From positions 1-24,113 of the forward strand of contig JBGTSJ010000043.1 of NCBI GenBank assembly GCA_041940305.1: 24,113 nt of DNA. Reading direction: 5' to 3'. Each line of letters starts with the position of its first letter. Positions within the stretch are counted from its first letter, which is position 1. The notes below the pieces were generated by a model. That model saw only the letters and a list, made by a program, of their open reading frames with translations, did no database searches and had not been told where the DNA came from. This DNA comes from JBGTSJ01 sp041940305. Its GTDB lineage: Bacteria > Planctomycetota > Planctomycetia > Planctomycetales > Planctomycetaceae. Positions 16,779-23,523 of this stretch are shown here, piece by piece. The translations under genes and the position numbers were made by a program.

Positions 16779-16805
16779 GTAGCCCACTCGCTCCGCGAGT
16801 GGATC
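16779..16805 (+). repeat. REP-like hairpin element, copy 1
   Basis: Immediately after the SPFH stop codon, an 8-bp perfect stem CCACTCGC/GCGAGTGG encloses loop TCC, within a 27-nt element starting GTAG and ending GATC. Its reverse complement matches the element at 20704-20730 at 26 of 27 positions. It probably acts as a terminator or 3'-end stabiliser. Confidence 0.8.
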
Positions 16806-16841
16806 GTCGATGCGCGGGGAATGCTAACGGAGAGAAGCTCT

Positions 16842-16868
16842 CGCAGAGACACGGAGACGCAGTGGAAG
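16842..16868 (+). repeat. CGCAGAGAC-type repeat, copy A
   Basis: This 27-nt sequence, beginning CGCAGAGACACGGAGACGC, is present in inverted orientation at 17172-17198 with 24 of 27 identities. The pair flanks the small membrane-protein gene. Confidence 0.75.
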
Positions 16869-16871
16869 GAT

Positions 16872-17159
16872 ATGAGTCAGCAATTCGATACCTTCGAAGG
16901 CAGACGGCGCGTGCGCGGTGCCTTTGTTGGTCTCCTTGCACTGGAGGCGGCGAGCTATCCATTCCTGCTGCTGGATGATCCAGAATGGAGTGCGGCGGCA
17001 TGGAGCTTCATGATTGGCTGCTGGATCGTTGCAGGCATTCCCACACTCTGGGCTGCCGCCAGAACGCGGGATCCCCTATTCGCCGCCATTGGAATCACCT
17101 CAACCCTGCTGGCACTTCCGGGATTCATCAAGATCAAGCGACTTCTGATCCCCAACTAA
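16872..17159 (+). CDS. Small hypothetical membrane protein
   Basis: 95 residues, not recognised. After a polar start (MSQQFDTFEGRRR) it has about three hydrophobic stretches: 17-34, 42-58 and 65-80, ending with a basic tail (KIKRLLIPN). The ATG at 16872 is preferred over one at 16821 because the longer form would translate repeat sequence; GGAAGGA lies close upstream, with rather short spacing. It is flanked by inverted copies of a CGCAGAGAC-type repeat. Its relation to the dehydrogenase gene 100 nt downstream is unknown. Confidence 0.5.
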   Translation: MSQQFDTFEGRRRVRGAFVGLLALEAASYPFLLLDDPEWSAAAWSFMIGCWIVAGIPTLWAAARTRDPLFAAIGITSTLLALPGFIKIKRLLIPN

Positions 17160-17171
17160 TTATCCCCGAGA

Positions 17172-17198
17172 CTTCCTCTGCGTCGCCGCGTCTCTGCG
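17172..17198 (-). repeat. CGCAGAGAC-type repeat, copy B (inverted)
   Basis: Reverse-complement partner of 16842-16868, starting 12 nt after the stop of the small membrane protein. The rest of the spacer to 17261 shows no clear promoter or ribosome binding site. Confidence 0.75.
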
Positions 17199-17261
17199 CG
17201 AGATTCCTGCTGCGCCCGCCCGTCGATTGCGTCCGCGCTTTCCGCCTCCCACAATGCGGCG

Positions 17262-18287
17262 ATGAAAGCGATTCAACTGGCAGAGCCGAAGCGGTTTGAG
17301 CGGATCGAGATCGATGAGCCGACTGCACCCGGTCCCGGCGAGGCGCTGGTGCGGACGCACCGCATGGGAGTCTGCGGGACCGATCTGAGCGGGTACCTGG
17401 GGAAGATGCCGTTCTTCCGGTACCCGCGGATCATCGGGCATGAGCTGGGGGTCGAGGTGCTGGCCGTCGGCGAGTGGGTGACGAATGTCCGCCCCGGCGA
17501 CCGTTGCAGCATTGAACCCTACATGAACTGCGGCGAATGCTTTGCCTGCCGCAGCGGGGGGATCAACTGCTGCGAGAAGCTCAACGTCATCGGCGTGATG
17601 GTGGATGGCGGCCTGCGCGAGCGGTTTCTCGTGCGGGCGGACAAGCTGCATCCGTCAGCGAAGCTCTCCTATGAGCAGCTGGCGCTGGTCGAGACGCTCG
17701 CCATCGGCTGCCATGCGAATGACCGGGGCGCGCCGCGGGAAGGGGACCACGTCCTGATCATCGGGGCGGGACCGATCGGCCTGGCGACGCTGGAATTCAC
17801 GCGGCTCACCGGCGCGACGATCACAGTGATGGACATGGTGCCGTCGCGGCTGGAGTTCTGCCGCGAACGATACGGCGTCCCACACACGATCCAGTTCACC
17901 GGTGACGGCAGTGAACTCGAGACCATTCGCGACATCACGCACGGCGGCCTGTTCAAGCTCGTAACCGATGCCACCGGCAACAACCGTTCGATGTCGAACG
18001 CGCTCAACTACGTCGCGCATACCGGATCGCTGGTGTACGTGGGGATCACCACGGAGGAGGTCTCGTTTCCGCATCCGCTGCTGCATCGACGGGAGATGAC
18101 GATCAAGGGGAGCCGCAATGCACTTCCGGCGGACTTCCGGCGGATCATCGGCCTGATCGAAGAGGGGACGATCGACACGGGGCCGTGGATTACGCACCGG
18201 ACGTCGTTCGATGAACTGATCGGTCGGTTTGAGTCGTATACGAAGCCTGAGACGGGGGTCATCAAGGCGGTCGTGGAGGTGGGGTGA
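17262..18287 (+). CDS. Zinc-dependent alcohol/polyol dehydrogenase (MDR family)
   Basis: 341 residues, cytoplasmic; expected to oxidise a secondary alcohol of a sugar, polyol or sugar acid with NAD. Catalytic-zinc ligands Cys38, His60 and Glu61 (GHE) and probably Glu144 are present, as are the four structural-zinc cysteines (Cys90, 93, 96, 104). The cofactor domain has GAGPIG at 168-173 and Asp191 after the second strand, which favours NAD over NADP. Length and pattern fit the threonine/sorbitol/galactitol dehydrogenase group; the substrate cannot be fixed. The ATG at 17262 has no clear Shine-Dalgarno. Two sugar-epimerase-type genes follow on the same strand, suggesting it feeds ketose or keto-acid to them, which is inference. 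Confidence 0.87.
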   Translation: MKAIQLAEPKRFERIEIDEPTAPGPGEALVRTHRMGVCGTDLSGYLGKMPFFRYPRIIGHELGVEVLAVGEWVTNVRPGDRCSIEPYMNCGECFACRSGGINCCEKLNVIGVMVDGGLRERFLVRADKLHPSAKLSYEQLALVETLAIGCHANDRGAPREGDHVLIIGAGPIGLATLEFTRLTGATITVMDMVPSRLEFCRERYGVPHTIQFTGDGSELETIRDITHGGLFKLVTDATGNNRSMSNALNYVAHTGSLVYVGITTEEVSFPHPLLHRREMTIKGSRNALPADFRRIIGLIEEGTIDTGPWITHRTSFDELIGRFESYTKPETGVIKAVVEVG

Positions 18288-18288
18288 G

Positions 18289-18307
18289 AACCACGGAATA
18301 CACGGAA
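18289..18307 (+). repeat. Perfect 19-bp inverted repeat, left arm
   Basis: AACCACGGAATACACGGAA begins one base after the dehydrogenase stop codon. Its exact reverse complement is at 18443-18461, 135 nt away. Between the arms are a short hairpin (AATGC/GCATT) and no gene. Confidence 0.85.
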
Positions 18308-18442
18308 ACGACGGAAGTAAAAGGGCCGGGTCGGTTGTTCTGCCAAATGCCCCTGTTTGCATTCAACCAATCTGTCGGCGGGGGAACCGGGCCATTAGGA
18401 TTTGAATGTCGCAGTCACTCAGAATGAACTGCCTTTCGTGCC

Positions 18443-18461
18443 TTCCGTGTATTCCGTGGTT
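18443..18461 (-). repeat. Perfect 19-bp inverted repeat, right arm
   Basis: Exact reverse complement of 18289-18307, ending 9 nt before the proposed epimerase start. Translating this stretch would give an unlikely N-terminal extension, which supports the downstream start. Confidence 0.85.
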
Positions 18462-18470
18462 CCCTTCATG

Positions 18471-19286
18471 ATGAAATCCGCCGTCACCATTTCGCTTGTG
18501 GAGCAGGCCCGGGGGGGGCCGTTCGTGTTTTGGGGGGACCTGGCGGGATCGATCCGCAAGGCGGCGGCGCTGGGGTTTGACGCCGTCGAGATCTTTGCGC
18601 CGTCGCCGCTGGCGCTGGACCGTCAGGAGCTGCAGGGACTGCTGGAGGAGACGGGGCTGAAGGTAGCGGCTGTGGGGACCGGGGCGGGATGGGTGCTGCA
18701 GAAGCTGCACCTGGTCGACTCGCACGCGACAACGCGGGCGAACGCGATCGAGTTCATCAGCTCGATCATCGACCTGGGGGCGCCGTTCGGCGCGCCGGCC
18801 ATCATCGGCTCCATGCAGGGGCGCTGGCAGGACGACGTCGATCGCGAAACGGCGTTCGCCCATCTGCGCGAGGCGCTCAACATTCTTGGCGAGCGTGCGG
18901 CTGACCATGGCGTGCCGCTGATCTACGAACCGCTCAACCGCTACGAAACCAATATGTGCAACACGCTGTCGGAGGGTGTTGCGCTGCTGGAGTCGCTGGA
19001 GACCAAGAACGTCCGGCTGCTGGCGGACCTGTTTCACATGAACATCGAGGAAGCGGACAGCGCTGCGGCGCTGCGTGCCGCCGGTTCGCACGTGGGGCAC
19101 GTTCACTTCGTCGATTCCAACCGGCGTCCGGCGGGGAGCGGGCACATCGATTACGGGCCAATTATGGAGGCCCTGCGCGACATCAACTACACCGGCTACC
19201 TCTCCGCCGAAGCCCTGCCGTGGCCGGATTCGGAGAGTGCGGCGAGTGTGACGATCGACCGGTTTCGGGAGCTGTCGTCGTCGTAG
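18471..19286 (+). CDS. Sugar epimerase/isomerase, TIM barrel, D-tagatose 3-epimerase-like
   Basis: 271 residues of the xylose-isomerase-like TIM-barrel superfamily (COG1082 type). The metal-site set of ketose 3-epimerases is complete and at near-identical spacing: Glu153 (IYEPLNRYE), Asp186 and His189 (ADLFHMN), His212 (VHFVDSNRR), Arg218 and Glu247 (LSAEALP). In D-tagatose/D-psicose 3-epimerase the two glutamates shuttle the C3 proton. This supports ketose or keto-sugar-acid epimerisation, but relatives include hydroxypyruvate isomerase and inosose enzymes. Start chosen at the ATG 18471; the ATG at 18468 is equally possible, while the one at 18402 would read through the inverted repeat. Neither has a clear Shine-Dalgarno. 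Confidence 0.82.
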   Translation: MKSAVTISLVEQARGGPFVFWGDLAGSIRKAAALGFDAVEIFAPSPLALDRQELQGLLEETGLKVAAVGTGAGWVLQKLHLVDSHATTRANAIEFISSIIDLGAPFGAPAIIGSMQGRWQDDVDRETAFAHLREALNILGERAADHGVPLIYEPLNRYETNMCNTLSEGVALLESLETKNVRLLADLFHMNIEEADSAAALRAAGSHVGHVHFVDSNRRPAGSGHIDYGPIMEALRDINYTGYLSAEALPWPDSESAASVTIDRFRELSSS

Positions 19287-19368
19287 TGGCGTCGGCGAGC
19301 GGCGCGCTCCTCTTCGAGTCGCGGCTAAACGGGCGAATTTCGAGCATCATTCACAGGCGATTCCTGGC

Positions 19369-20631
19369 GTGTCAGCACCTACCACTCTCGGCCTTGCTCC
19401 CTCTTTCGGTTTCGGTGATCGCATCGGGCTGGCGACGCCCGGGCATGTCCTGGCGATGCAGCGCGCGGGGAGCGGGATTGAACCGATCTTTCCGCAGCAG
19501 TCGATCCGTGAGATGACGCGGACGCAGCGGACGGCCACGGAAGTAATGCGGGATGCCATTGACGGCGTGCAGGCGGCGGGCTGGAACGGGCGGACCGGGG
19601 CGGATGCCGATCATCTGAAGACTCCCGACGACGTGGACGTCACGGTGGCGGCGGGGTTCACGTTCTTCACGATCGATCCGTCGGCACATGTAGACCAGCA
19701 TGCGGACGACTATGACGAGGCGACCGTGCGGGCGATGTTCAAGGAACATTTCGTCCCCTGGATCGCGCCATACTGCGGGGAGCGGGTGACGCTCAAGACG
19801 GGAACGGTGATCGAGTTTGATGAGGTCGCGTGTCTGCGGGCGGGGGTGAAGTACGGCCGGGCCGTGCAGGCGGCGATCGAACTGGGGCGGCATATCCGCC
19901 GCACGTGTGAGGCAGCAGGACGGGAGTTCGAGATCGAGCTATCGGTCGATGAGACGGAACAGCCGACGACGCTGGCGGAGCACTACATCGTCGCGAAACA
20001 ACTGCGGGATGCGGGGGTGGAGCTGATCAGCCTGGCGCCGCGGTACATCGGGGACTTCGAGAAGGGGGTGGACTACAAGGGGGACGTCATTGCGCTGGAG
20101 AAGTCGTTGGCGGACCACGCGGCGATTGCGGAACTGCTCGGACCTTACAAGCTGAGCCTGCACTCGGGGTCGGACAAGCTGTCGATGTACCCAGCTCTGG
20201 CGCGAGCAACGGGTGGGAAGTTCCACGTCAAGACGGCGGGGACGAGCTACCTCGAAGCGCTGCGCGTGGTGGCGCGGCATGATGCAGGGCTGTTCCGACA
20301 AATCATCGATTTCGGCCGCAGCCGCTACGAGACCGATAAGGCGACCTATCACGTATCGGCGACCCTGGCATCGGCGCCGCCTGCGGCGGAGGTCTCCGAC
20401 GTGCGCGAGCTGGAGCGGCAGTACCTGGAACTGTGGGACGAAGTGCCGGCCGGCAACGGGTTCACGGCCCCGGGACGCCAGATTCTGCACTGCACGTTCG
20501 GCAGCGTGCTGACGCATCCAGAGTTCGGGTCGGCGGTGCGGTCCGTGCTCGAACGGCATCCGGATACGTATGCGGAAGTGCTGGCGGATCACTTCGCGCG
20601 GCATCTGGAAGCGCTGCGCACCGGTTTGTAG
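19369..20631 (+). CDS. uxaE: Tagaturonate epimerase (UxaE family)
   Basis: 420 residues, cytoplasmic. UxaE interconverts D-tagaturonate and D-fructuronate, replacing the tagaturonate reductase/mannonate branch in galacturonate catabolism of bacteria such as Thermotoga. Family landmarks: FGFGDRIGLATPGH (13-26), ADADHLK (78-84), KTGTVIEFDEVACLRAG (143-159), ELSVDETE (190-197), SLAPRYIGDFEKGVDY (221-236), LSLHSGSDK (262-270) and HVKTAGTSYLEALR (286-299). The length is usual for the family. The start is GTG at 19369, which gives the conserved N-terminus but only a weak ribosome binding site. It follows the TIM-barrel epimerase by 82 nt. The specific reaction is from family knowledge recalled without a search. 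Confidence 0.83.
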   Translation: MSAPTTLGLAPSFGFGDRIGLATPGHVLAMQRAGSGIEPIFPQQSIREMTRTQRTATEVMRDAIDGVQAAGWNGRTGADADHLKTPDDVDVTVAAGFTFFTIDPSAHVDQHADDYDEATVRAMFKEHFVPWIAPYCGERVTLKTGTVIEFDEVACLRAGVKYGRAVQAAIELGRHIRRTCEAAGREFEIELSVDETEQPTTLAEHYIVAKQLRDAGVELISLAPRYIGDFEKGVDYKGDVIALEKSLADHAAIAELLGPYKLSLHSGSDKLSMYPALARATGGKFHVKTAGTSYLEALRVVARHDAGLFRQIIDFGRSRYETDKATYHVSATLASAPPAAEVSDVRELERQYLELWDEVPAGNGFTAPGRQILHCTFGSVLTHPEFGSAVRSVLERHPDTYAEVLADHFARHLEALRTGL

Positions 20632-20703
20632 GCGACACGCTCCGCACGTCGCTTCACGGACGCGGCCAATTGCAGACCACCAATCCGAATTGGAGACCGT
20701 CGG

Positions 20704-20730
20704 GATCCACTCGCGGAGCGAGTGGACTAC
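20704..20730 (-). repeat. REP-like hairpin element, copy 2 (inverted)
   Basis: Same 8-bp stem CCACTCGC/GCGAGTGG with loop GGA; as its reverse complement it matches 16779-16805 at 26 of 27 positions. It sits between two converging genes, and the TAG stop of the minus-strand gene (20729-20727) lies inside it, so the element forms the end of that reading frame. Confidence 0.8.
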
Positions 20731-22118
20731 GCACCCGATGCTGACGATTCGACCGACGCTGCGCGGGGGTCTGTCTTGAGGATGATCTCGTCGATGCCGG
20801 TCTGGTTGAAGCCCTTGTAGCCGTCGTCGCGCTGCAGGATCTCCAGGTGGGAGCCGAGAGCGCCGGTGGTGCGGAACTTTTGGGCGTTCTCGGCGGAGAT
20901 GCGGCCTTCGCGAAGCAGGGCGTCGATGCGGTCCGGCCTGACGGGCCAAACTTCGCCTTTCGTGAAGGCCTGCTTGAGGAAGGGGAGGTCGGTGAAGGGC
21001 TTCATGGATTCGATGCCCAGTTCGCGCAGCTGCTCGCGGGCGGCGTCGAAGTCGAACTGGCACTCCAGGTGATGCATGCCGGCTTCGAGGAACGCCTCGC
21101 CATGCAGCCGGCACCAGAGTCCGACGGTACCGAGTTCATCACGCTCGGCGAGCGGATCGTGTGCGAAGTCGCCGGAGACCTCTTCGGGGGAGAGGTCGAC
21201 GTCGGCAAAGATCACGATGCCGCAATCCGGCTGCTCCAGCACCTGCGCACCCCAGCCGGCGGACTGCCCGGCGTAGAACCGCTCGCGACAGTGGAACCCG
21301 AGTTTTTCGAGGAGCCGGATCAGCGTGGCAAAAAACTCGCGGCTGGAGCGGTAGGTGTGATGGTCGTGGTTTCCCCAGCCGAGTCCGAGCGCGTCCTGAC
21401 GGGACTTCTGAATGCGGGCGGCCCGATTGCGGGATTGCCAGTAGGCCCGCTCGGCGGCGAAGAACAGGTCGCAGGCGCGGGGGATGCCGAGTTCTGTAAT
21501 TGCTGCATCGATGACTCGCTCTGCTTCGGCGAAGCCGTCATCGGCGGTGAGGCCGTCGCGCTGACGCAGCAGCAGACGTTCGGTGTGGAAGAGGATGGCG
21601 GGCGCGTCGATCAACTCGTCTCCGTTCGCGTCGAGAAACAGGGCACGCGAGCCGTGGCGTTCGACAATGCAGCACTCGGTATCGCCTTCGATCGCCACGC
21701 GGGCGCGACGGATGGAGGCGAGCGGATCCCCTTCCAGCCGGGGGGGGCGGATGTGATGCGCGAGCAGGAAGTCGGCGACCGATTCGACCTTGAGCGTCAA
21801 TCGCCGCGCATCGTTCGCCAGGACGATGTTGGGGAACAAACCGCCGGCATGCCGCCAGATGGCGACGTCGTCGGTTTCCAGGGGGGTGAAGCCGCTGGAC
21901 TGCAGGCGGTCAGCGAGTGCTGCATCGTGCGGCAGCATGATGTGGTCCACCCAGTCGATGAGCCGCGTGCCGGTTTCATTCCGCAGCCGCTGCGCGAGGC
22001 GTTCGACCCAGGGCATGCGCCGGCAGAAGTCGTTGAGCAGATCGGACAGCAGCGCCGCGGCCTGCGGCTGCGGGGCCCAGCGGAATTCGTGCAGTGCTGC
22101 TGATTCGGACGCATTCAT
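20727..22118 (-). CDS. Uncharacterised VOC-like protein, possible metalloenzyme
   Basis: 463 residues, cytoplasmic, not recognised with certainty. Several segments look like the beta-alpha-beta start of vicinal-oxygen-chelate modules: DWVDHIMLP with following helix (55-77), HDHHTYRSS with helix (251-275) and MHHLECQFDFDAAREQL (348-364). GWGAQVLEQP (289-297) and IVIFADVDL (301-309) could supply the strands carrying a metal-binding glutamate. Candidate ligands are His59, His253/His254, Glu295 and His349/His350. The ATG at 22118 has AGGA about 8 nt upstream; an open frame to 22424 has no such support. It is divergent from lysine-catabolism genes, and its length resembles the 2-oxoadipate dioxygenase HglS, also VOC-like, but I do not see the DUF1338 motifs. 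Confidence 0.65.
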   Translation of the reverse strand: MNASESAALHEFRWAPQPQAAALLSDLLNDFCRRMPWVERLAQRLRNETGTRLIDWVDHIMLPHDAALADRLQSSGFTPLETDDVAIWRHAGGLFPNIVLANDARRLTLKVESVADFLLAHHIRPPRLEGDPLASIRRARVAIEGDTECCIVERHGSRALFLDANGDELIDAPAILFHTERLLLRQRDGLTADDGFAEAERVIDAAITELGIPRACDLFFAAERAYWQSRNRAARIQKSRQDALGLGWGNHDHHTYRSSREFFATLIRLLEKLGFHCRERFYAGQSAGWGAQVLEQPDCGIVIFADVDLSPEEVSGDFAHDPLAERDELGTVGLWCRLHGEAFLEAGMHHLECQFDFDAAREQLRELGIESMKPFTDLPFLKQAFTKGEVWPVRPDRIDALLREGRISAENAQKFRTTGALGSHLEILQRDDGYKGFNQTGIDEIILKTDPRAASVESSASGA

Positions 22119-22155
22119 GGGAGCGTTCCTGACGTCTACTGACGGGTGTCTTATA

Positions 22156-22161
22156 ATTGTA
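22156..22161 (-). promoter_or_regulatory. Candidate -10 for the VOC-like gene
   Basis: The minus strand reads TACAATTATAAG (22161-22150) in otherwise GC-rich DNA. TACAAT is a good -10, about 40 nt before the start at 22118. No clear -35 is seen; that position is occupied by a direct repeat. Confidence 0.4.
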
Positions 22162-22167
22162 TCCGGC

Positions 22168-22193
22168 TGCGTCGCATTGGTAGATGCGTCGCA
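22168..22193. repeat. Direct repeat TGCGTCGCA, possible operator
   Basis: Two perfect 9-nt copies (22168-22176 and 22185-22193), 17 nt apart start to start, lie in the divergent spacer, over the -35 region of the candidate minus-strand promoter. The remainder of 22119-22392 contains no gene. Confidence 0.4.
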
Positions 22194-22354
22194 GTTCTCG
22201 ACGTTGTGTGAAGTACGACGGCAGTTCTGGGGTTTATGCGTTGGCCCGGAGATCGCGGGGCGTGGGAGAACGCACAGCGACGGCACAGAGGACCGTGCCG
22301 CCAACTCTTGAGGGGACGTCTCGCGTTTCGACTCAGCCTGATCACATTCCTCGT

Positions 22355-22374
22355 CCGGCGCCGTGAAGCGCCGG
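22355..22374 (+). promoter_or_regulatory. Leader hairpin before the lysine-catabolism operon
   Basis: A 7-bp stem CCGGCGC/GCGCCGG with loop CGTGAA ends 18 nt before the proposed start codon. It may affect mRNA stability or initiation; function is not established. Confidence 0.3.
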
Positions 22375-22392
22375 CCTGACGAAAGAACTCGT

Positions 22393-23523
22393 ATGCGCAA
22401 TGTGCTGCTGCTGGGGGCCGGCAAGATTGGTCGGATGATCGCGCGGCTGCTGGTGGACGCGGGGGATTATCGGCTCCGTGTGATGGACGCCAGCGCCGAT
22501 GCTCTCAATCGATTGCGGGCCCGGTTCGAGGTTGAGACCTCGGTCATCAACGCCGAGAACCAGGCGGAACTGGCGGAGGCGATGCGGGGCTGCGACGCCG
22601 TGGTGTCGGCCTTGAGCTATCACTTCAATCCGGCCGTGGCGCGGGGGGCGCTCGATGCGGGCGTGAGCTACTTCGACCTCACCGAGGACATTGCCACGAC
22701 GCGAACTGTACGCGAGATTGCTGGGGGGGCCGCCGAGGGGCAGGTGCTCATGCCTCAGTGCGGGCTCGCTCCGGGGTTTATCTCCATTGTCGCCGCGCAC
22801 CTTGTGAAGCAGTTCGACGAGGTGGACAGCGTGCGGATGCGGGTCGGCGCGCTTCCTCAGTTTCCGACCGGGGCGCTCAAGTACAATCTGACGTGGTCCA
22901 CCGACGGGCTGATCAATGAGTATTGCAATCCCTGCGAGGCCATTCACGACGGTCGGCGGCTGGACCTGCTGCCGCTGGAAGGCTGGGAGGAGTTCTCGCT
23001 CGACGGCGTGCGGTATGAGGCGTTCAACACGTCGGGGGGGCTGGCGACGCTGTGCGACACGCTGGAAGGGAAGGTGCGCGAGCTGAACTACAAGACGATC
23101 CGCTACCTGGGCCACCGGGATTTGGCGGCTTTTCTGCTGCAGGACCTGCGACTGGCCGAGCGGCGCGAAATGCTGAAGAACATTCTGGAGACCGCGCTGC
23201 CGGCGACGTTTCAGGATGTGGTCGTGACGTTCTGCACGGTGACCGGGAAACGCCGCGGCCAGTTCGCGCAGTTGACGGATGCACGCAAGGTGTATCACCA
23301 GAACATTGCCGGCGAGGTGTGGAGCGCCATCCAGATCACGACTGCGGCGTCACTGTGCACGGTGCTGGATCTGCACTTCGCCGGAAATCTGCCGGAGTCG
23401 GGGTTCGTGCGTCAGGAGCAGGTCCGGTTCGACGATTTCATCGCAAACCGGTTCGGACGTTATTACGAGTCGCACGGAGCGACGCGGTTGGCGTGCGACT
23501 ACACGACGGGAGGGAAACCATGA
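22393..23523 (+). CDS. Lysine 6-dehydrogenase / saccharopine dehydrogenase family protein
   Basis: 376 residues, cytoplasmic, NAD-dependent. The Rossmann motif GAGKIG is at 8-13 and Asp32 follows beta-2, favouring NAD. The catalytic domain carries PQCGLAPGF (121-129), YNLTWSTDGLINEY (164-177), FNTSGGLATLC (211-221) and NYKTIRYLGH (232-241). This pattern and length resemble Geobacillus L-lysine 6-dehydrogenase (recalled), which converts lysine to 2-aminoadipate 6-semialdehyde, and also glutamate-forming saccharopine dehydrogenase, which makes the same product. No lysine-ketoglutarate reductase is in view, so direct lysine oxidation is the simpler reading. The ATG at 22393 gives a standard Rossmann start; a GTG at 22363 is unlikely, lying in a hairpin loop. 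It overlaps the next gene by 4 nt (ATGA), so the two are coupled. Confidence 0.85.
   Translation: MRNVLLLGAGKIGRMIARLLVDAGDYRLRVMDASADALNRLRARFEVETSVINAENQAELAEAMRGCDAVVSALSYHFNPAVARGALDAGVSYFDLTEDIATTRTVREIAGGAAEGQVLMPQCGLAPGFISIVAAHLVKQFDEVDSVRMRVGALPQFPTGALKYNLTWSTDGLINEYCNPCEAIHDGRRLDLLPLEGWEEFSLDGVRYEAFNTSGGLATLCDTLEGKVRELNYKTIRYLGHRDLAAFLLQDLRLAERREMLKNILETALPATFQDVVVTFCTVTGKRRGQFAQLTDARKVYHQNIAGEVWSAIQITTAASLCTVLDLHFAGNLPESGFVRQEQVRFDDFIANRFGRYYESHGATRLACDYTTGGKP

Noticed and set aside
16821..16871. Upstream start for the small membrane protein
   Set aside because: It would translate the CGCAGAGAC-type repeat; the internal ATG gives a normal short leader before the first helix.
18402..18470. 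Upstream start for the TIM-barrel epimerase
   Set aside because: The extension is encoded by the right arm of a perfect inverted repeat and precedes the natural first beta strand.
20847..22103. 418-codon plus-strand frame opposite the VOC-like gene
   Set aside because: There are no recognisable motifs and composition is typical of an antisense shadow; the minus-strand frame has a ribosome binding site and domain-like segments.
20727..22118. Assignment to DUF1338/HglS
   Set aside because: The characteristic histidine-arginine and NHxTPR-type motifs of that family are not visible; only general VOC resemblance and context support a related role.
22119..22424. 102-residue N-terminal extension of the VOC-like gene
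   Set aside because: It crosses the promoter-like AT-rich block and has low-complexity sequence; the ATG at 22118 has a Shine-Dalgarno.
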